A stretch of DNA of 64,000 nucleotides from NCBI RefSeq assembly GCF_902500225.1, contig NZ_LR722650.1, positions 372,001 to 436,000 of the forward strand, read 5' to 3'. Under the pieces are notes generated by a model that did not search any database, was not told the DNA's origin, and worked only from the letters and a program-made list of their open reading frames with translations. Positions 59,654 through 64,000 of this stretch are shown piece by piece. How positions within the stretch are numbered: position 1 is the first letter of the stretch; each line of letters begins with the position of its first letter. The position numbers and the translations under genes were made by a program. The stretch comes from Buttiauxella massiliensis (GTDB lineage Bacteria > Pseudomonadota > Gammaproteobacteria > Enterobacterales > Enterobacteriaceae).

Positions 59654-61248
59654 TGGCTGACATTCTGCTGCTCGATAATATCGACTCGTTTACCTATAAC
59701 CTGGCCGATCAGCTGCGCGCTAACGGACACAATGTCGTCATCTACCGTAACCATGTTCCGGCGCAAACCTTAATTGAGCGTCTGGAAACCATGGACAACC
59801 CGGTATTGATGCTCTCACCAGGTCCTGGTGCGCCTAGTGAAGCGGGCTGTATGCCTGAACTGTTGACGCGTCTACGTGGCAAATTGCCGATTATCGGTAT
59901 CTGCCTCGGTCACCAGGCGATTGTCGAAGCGTATGGCGGTTATGTCGGCCAGGCGGGTGAAATCTTGCATGGTAAAGCGTCGATTATTTCCCATGACGGC
60001 GAAGCGATGTTTGCCGGTCTACCTAATCCGCTGCCGGTTGCACGCTACCACTCACTGGTTGGCAGCAATATTCCAGCAGGTTTGACGATTAACGCTCATT
60101 TCGACGGCATGGTGATGGCGGTTCGTCACGACGCTGACCGCGTGTGTGGTTTCCAGTTCCACCCGGAATCTATTCTGACCACGCACGGTGCGCGTCTGCT
60201 GGAGCAAACGCTCGACTGGGCGCTGCTGAAGTTAAAACAAGCCAACACGCTGCAACCGATTCTCGACAAGCTGTACAAAGCACAGACGCTGAGCCGCGAA
60301 GAAAGCCACCAGCTATTTGCTGCGATTGTGCGCGGTGAGTTGAAGCCAGAACAACTGGCTGCGGCGTTGGTCAGCATGAAAGTGCGTGGTGAGCATCCCA
60401 ACGAAATTGCCGGTGCCGCGACTGCAATGCTTGAAGCCGCAGCTCCATTCCCAAGCCCGGATTATCCGTTTGCCGATATCGTTGGCACCGGCGGCGACGG
60501 CAGCAATAGCATTAATATTTCCACCGCCAGCGCCTTTGTGGCCGCCGCTGTGGGCCTGAAAGTCGCCAAACACGGTAACCGCAGCGTTTCCAGTAAATCC
60601 GGTTCTTCCGACTTACTGGCCGCGTTTGGTATTAATCTGGAAATGAGTGCTGAAGCGTCCCGTAAAGCGCTGGATGATTTGGGCGTCTGTTTCCTGTTCG
60701 CACCGAAATACCACACTGGTTTCCGCCATGCGATGCCCGTGCGCCAGCAGTTAAAAACCCGCACCCTGTTTAACGTACTCGGGCCGCTGATTAACCCGGC
60801 TCACCCGCAAATGGCGCTGATTGGCGTTTACAGTGCAGAACTGGTGCTGCCGATTGCCGAAACCCTGCGAGTCCTGGGTTACAAACGTGCGGCGGTGGTA
60901 CACAGCGGTGGAATGGACGAAGTGTCTCTGCATGCCACCACGCAAGTTGCTGAGCTGCATGACGGCGAGATCAAAAGCTACCAACTGGAAGCGACTGACT
61001 TTGGCCTTCCTGCTTATCACCAGGACCAGCTTGCAGGCGGCACACCGGAAGAAAACCGTGACATTCTCAGCCGCCTGTTACAAGGTAAAGGAGAGACAGC
61101 TCATGAGTCCGCTGTAGCGGCAAACGTCGCAATGTTAATGCGCTTGCATGGGCAAGAAGATCTTAAAGCGAACGCACAACGAGTGCTGGAAGTACTGCGC
61201 AGCGGTGCTGCGTATGACCGGGTTACAGCGCTGGCAGGAAGAGGATAA
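59653..61248 (+). CDS. trpD: Fused anthranilate synthase glutaminase / anthranilate phosphoribosyltransferase (TrpGD)
   Basis: 531 residues, the enterobacterial trpG-trpD fusion. The N-terminal class I glutamine amidotransferase (1-195) has the nucleophile elbow GICLGHQAI and the catalytic His-Glu in FQFHPESI. The C-terminal phosphoribosyltransferase (about 200-531) has the PRPP-binding [14 protein letters not shown] motif and [12 protein letters not shown]. It is coupled to trpE; 3 bases separate it from trpC. Confidence 0.98.
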   Translation: MADILLLDNIDSFTYNLADQLRANGHNVVIYRNHVPAQTLIERLETMDNPVLMLSPGPGAPSEAGCMPELLTRLRGKLPIIGICLGHQAIVEAYGGYVGQAGEILHGKASIISHDGEAMFAGLPNPLPVARYHSLVGSNIPAGLTINAHFDGMVMAVRHDADRVCGFQFHPESILTTHGARLLEQTLDWALLKLKQANTLQPILDKLYKAQTLSREESHQLFAAIVRGELKPEQLAAALVSMKVRGEHPNEIAGAATAMLEAAAPFPSPDYPFADIVGTGGDGSNSINISTASAFVAAAVGLKVAKHGNRSVSSKSGSSDLLAAFGINLEMSAEASRKALDDLGVCFLFAPKYHTGFRHAMPVRQQLKTRTLFNVLGPLINPAHPQMALIGVYSAELVLPIAETLRVLGYKRAAVVHSGGMDEVSLHATTQVAELHDGEIKSYQLEATDFGLPAYHQDQLAGGTPEENRDILSRLLQGKGETAHESAVAANVAMLMRLHGQEDLKANAQRVLEVLRSGAAYDRVTALAGRG

Positions 61249-61251
61249 GTC

Positions 61252-62613
61252 ATGCAGGAAACAGTATTAAAGAAGATCGTCGAGGATAAGGCGATTTGGG
61301 TTGAAGCACGCAAGCAACAACAACCCCTGGCAAGTTTCCAGAACAACATCGTACCGGCAACACGTAATTTTTATCATGCTCTGCAAGGTGCCCGTACAGC
61401 CTTTATTCTGGAGTGTAAAAAAGCCTCTCCATCTAAAGGCGTGATTCGTGATGATTTCGACCCGGCGCGTATTGCTAATGTTTATAAACACTACGCTTCC
61501 GCTATTTCAGTACTGACTGACGAGAAATATTTCCAGGGCAGCTTCGATTTCCTGCCAATTGTCAGCGACATCGTCACGCAGCCAGTATTGTGCAAAGACT
61601 TTATTATCGACGCGTATCAGATTCACCTGGCGCGTTTTTATCAGGCCGATGCCTGCCTGCTGATGTTATCGGTACTCGACGACGAACAATATCGCCAGCT
61701 CGCCGCCGTTGCGCACAGCCTGAATATGGGCGTGCTGACCGAAGTCAGTAATGAAGAAGAGCTGAAACGTGCGATTGAGCTGAAAGCAAAAGTGGTCGGT
61801 ATCAACAACCGCGACCTGCGCGATTTATCCATCGACCTCAACCGCACGCGCCAGTTAGCGCCACGTTTAGGCCACGGCGTAACGGTGATCAGCGAATCAG
61901 GCATCAGCAATTACGGTCAGATTCGTGAACTGAGCCATTTTGCCAACGGCTTCCTGATCGGCTCCGCGTTAATGGGCGAAGACGATCTTAATGCTGCGGT
62001 TCGCCGCGTCACGTTAGGCAACAACAAAGTTTGCGGCCTGACCCGTGCACAGGATGCTCGCGCCGCTTATGAAGCGGGTGCGATTTATGGCGGCCTGATT
62101 TTTGTGCCAACATCACCGCGTTTCGTTAGCGATGAAACCGCCGCATCGGTGATTGCTGGCGCACCGCTGAAATATGCAGGCGTATTCCGCAATACTCCAG
62201 TTAATGAAGTCGTGCAAAAAGCTGAGGCATTCTCGCTTAATGCTGTTCAATTGCATGGCGACGAAGATCAGACGTACATCGACGAGCTACGTGCCATCCT
62301 GCCTGCGAACGTGCAAATCTGGAAAGCACTTAGCGTTAAAGAGAGTTTACCGGCGCGTGATTTAAACCACGTCGACAAATATCTCTTCGACAATGGCCAG
62401 GGCGGCAGCGGGCAAAGCTTCGATTGGTCCCTCCTGGCAGGTCAGAATCTGGAAAACGTGATTCTGGCTGGCGGACTGGGCGCAGATAATTGCATAGAAG
62501 CAGCGAAAACGGGCTGCATCGGTTTAGATTTCAACTCAGGTGTCGAAAGCGCGCCGGGTATTAAAGATGCTAACAAGCTGGCTGCCGTCTTCCAGACGCT
62601 GCGGGCTTACTAA
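61252..62613 (+). CDS. trpC: Fused indole-3-glycerol phosphate synthase / phosphoribosylanthranilate isomerase (TrpCF)
   Basis: 453 residues, the E. coli fusion length. The first TIM barrel (1-255, IGPS) shows [25 protein letters not shown] and VISESGI. The second (256-453, PRAI) shows [19 protein letters not shown] and [10 protein letters not shown]. The last two pathway steps before TrpAB are thus on one chain. trpB follows after 10 bases. Confidence 0.98.
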   Translation: MQETVLKKIVEDKAIWVEARKQQQPLASFQNNIVPATRNFYHALQGARTAFILECKKASPSKGVIRDDFDPARIANVYKHYASAISVLTDEKYFQGSFDFLPIVSDIVTQPVLCKDFIIDAYQIHLARFYQADACLLMLSVLDDEQYRQLAAVAHSLNMGVLTEVSNEEELKRAIELKAKVVGINNRDLRDLSIDLNRTRQLAPRLGHGVTVISESGISNYGQIRELSHFANGFLIGSALMGEDDLNAAVRRVTLGNNKVCGLTRAQDARAAYEAGAIYGGLIFVPTSPRFVSDETAASVIAGAPLKYAGVFRNTPVNEVVQKAEAFSLNAVQLHGDEDQTYIDELRAILPANVQIWKALSVKESLPARDLNHVDKYLFDNGQGGSGQSFDWSLLAGQNLENVILAGGLGADNCIEAAKTGCIGLDFNSGVESAPGIKDANKLAAVFQTLRAY

Positions 62614-62623
62614 GGAAAATATC

Positions 62624-63814
62624 ATGACTTTGCTTAATCCCTATTTTGGTGAGTTCGGCGGCATGTACGTGCCGCAAATCCTGATGCCTGCGCTGCGTCA
62701 GTTAGAAGAAGCTTTTGTTGCCGCGCAAAGCGATGCTGAGTTTCAGGCTGAATTTAACGACCTGCTAAAAAACTATGCCGGCCGCCCAACAGCACTGACC
62801 AAATGTCGTAACCTGACAGCTGGCACCAAAACCACCTTGTATTTGAAGCGTGAAGATTTACTGCACGGCGGCGCGCACAAAACCAACCAGGTTCTCGGCC
62901 AGGCTTTGCTTGCCAAGAAAATGGGCAAAACTGAAATCATCGCCGAAACTGGCGCCGGGCAACACGGCGTGGCTTCCGCATTAGCCAGTGCCCTGCTCGG
63001 CCTGAAATGCCGTATTTATATGGGTGCTAAAGACGTTGAGCGCCAGTCGCCAAATGTGTTCCGTATGCGCCTGATGGGTGCAGAAGTGATTCCTGTGCAC
63101 AGCGGTTCTGCCACGCTCAAAGATGCTTGTAACGAGGCACTGCGTGACTGGTCTGGAAGCTACGACACTGCGCACTATATGCTCGGCACCGCAGCAGGCC
63201 CGCATCCATTCCCGACCATCGTGCGAGAGTTCCAGCGCATGATCGGTGAAGAAACCAAGGCGCAGATCCTTGAAAAAGAAGGCCGCCTGCCAGATGCGGT
63301 TATCGCCTGTGTGGGCGGTGGGTCTAATGCAATCGGCATGTTTGCCGACTTTATCAACGATGCCAAAGTCGGCCTGATTGGTGTTGAACCAGCCGGGCAC
63401 GGCATCGAAAGCGGTGAGCACGGCGCACCATTGAAACATGGCCGTGTTGGCATCTACTTCGGCATGAAATCGCCGATGATGCAAACCGATGAAGGCCAGA
63501 TTGAAGAATCTTATTCAATCTCAGCAGGTCTGGATTTCCCGTCTGTTGGCCCGCAACATGCGCACCTGAACAGCATCGGTCGTGCAGATTATGTTTCGAT
63601 TACCGATGACGAAGCACTCGAAGCCTTCAAAACGCTGTGCCGCAGTGAAGGGATTATCCCGGCGCTGGAATCATCCCACGCGCTGGCTCACGCTCTGAAA
63701 ATGATCAAAGAGAACCCGGAAAAAGAACAGCTGTTGGTGGTAAACCTCTCTGGCCGCGGTGACAAAGACATCTTCACCGTTCACGACATTTTGAAAGCAC
63801 GAGGGGAAATCTAA
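62624..63814 (+). CDS. trpB: Tryptophan synthase beta chain
   Basis: 396 residues from the ATG at 62624 (AAGGA upstream); an earlier in-frame ATG inside trpC (62540) is not used. It is a PLP enzyme joining indole and serine. The Schiff-base lysine is in GGAHKTNQ (Lys87 in E. coli), and the cofactor phosphate loop is [10 protein letters not shown]. The stop shares a base with the trpA start (TAATG). Confidence 0.98.
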   Translation: MTLLNPYFGEFGGMYVPQILMPALRQLEEAFVAAQSDAEFQAEFNDLLKNYAGRPTALTKCRNLTAGTKTTLYLKREDLLHGGAHKTNQVLGQALLAKKMGKTEIIAETGAGQHGVASALASALLGLKCRIYMGAKDVERQSPNVFRMRLMGAEVIPVHSGSATLKDACNEALRDWSGSYDTAHYMLGTAAGPHPFPTIVREFQRMIGEETKAQILEKEGRLPDAVIACVGGGSNAIGMFADFINDAKVGLIGVEPAGHGIESGEHGAPLKHGRVGIYFGMKSPMMQTDEGQIEESYSISAGLDFPSVGPQHAHLNSIGRADYVSITDDEALEAFKTLCRSEGIIPALESSHALAHALKMIKENPEKEQLLVVNLSGRGDKDIFTVHDILKARGEI

Positions 63815-64000
63815 TGGAACGTTATCAACACGCATTTGAACAGTTGCAAGCTCGTGGTGAAGGCGCTTTTGTTCCCTTCGTTACTCTGGGCGATCCATCG
63901 CCAGAACAGTCACTAAAGATTATCGACACGCTGATTGAAGCGGGTGCAGATGCGCTGGAGTTGGGCATTCCCTTCTCCGACCCGCTGGCTGATGGCCCGA
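63814..64000 (+). CDS. trpA: Tryptophan synthase alpha chain (N-terminal part, cut by window edge)
   Basis: 62 codons are visible: [21 protein letters not shown] with the catalytic Glu49 region ([23 protein letters not shown]). It cleaves indole-3-glycerol phosphate and passes indole to TrpB. It is coupled to trpB by TAATG. The rest lies outside the window. Confidence 0.97.
   Translation, partial: MERYQHAFEQLQARGEGAFVPFVTLGDPSPEQSLKIIDTLIEAGADALELGIPFSDPLADGP

Noticed and set aside
62540..62623. N-terminal extension of TrpB
   Set aside because: It lies within trpC in another frame; TrpB homologues start at the ATG at 62624, which has its own ribosome site.

Overview
This window is chromosomal DNA of an Enterobacteriaceae species other than E. 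coli or Salmonella. Gene order and protein sequences follow the E. coli 28-31 min region closely: mppA-mpaA-ycjG-tpx-tyrR-ycjF-ycjX-psp-sap-fabI-rnb, then osmB-yciH-pyrF-lapBA-pgpB-ribA-acnA-cysB-topA and the trp operon. It differs by local insertions and losses. It carries rpfF, lost in E. coli, and a cyclic glucan synthase. The genus cannot be fixed from sequence alone; Buttiauxella- or Kluyvera-like bacteria would fit.

Region by region. 1-1.9 kb: 5' part of a cyclic beta-1,2-glucan synthase gene, running off the left edge. 2.1-3.4 kb: a patch with a small ABM-fold monooxygenase, tRNA-Gly(UCC) in tandem with an aberrant tRNA-like sequence, and a decayed tyrosine recombinase abutting ttcA (the locus used by the Rac prophage in E. 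coli). 3.4-7.2 kb: ttcA, a proline-rich micro-ORF, the sRNA FnrS with its FNR box, zntB, a membrane diguanylate cyclase and a YoaK-like micro-protein. 7.3-24.2 kb: murein peptide recycling (mppA, mpaA, ycjG), tpx, tyrR, the ycjF/ycjX and psp envelope-stress genes under a sigma54 promoter, and the sap ABC transporter. 24.2-29.1 kb: an SRPBCC protein, fabI, an AhpD/CMD-like protein, rnb.

29.4-33.8 kb is the most notable stretch. rpfR (PAS-GGDEF-EAL DSF receptor, E. coli pdeR) and rpfF (DSF synthase) form a diffusible-fatty-acid signalling pair, but a divergent carboxymuconolactone-decarboxylase/LysR pair sits between them. A second, degenerate copy of the rpfR 3' end lies at the far side of that module, and the LysR gene ends inside the copy. 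34-39.1 kb: yciZ, fructose-6-phosphate aldolase, and a ybiY-ybiW glycyl-radical system next to the DeoR-type gene yciT. A MITE-like element precedes osmB.

39.5-64 kb is conserved housekeeping DNA: yciH, pyrF, LPS assembly factors lapAB, pgpB, ribA, acnA, micro-proteins ymiC/yciX/ymiA, cysB, topA, yciN, sohB, yciK, btuR, rluB, yciO, rnm, then the trp promoter/operator, leader peptide, attenuator and trpE-trpGD-trpCF-trpB, with trpA cut by the right edge. No CRISPR array, complete insertion sequence or intact prophage is seen.
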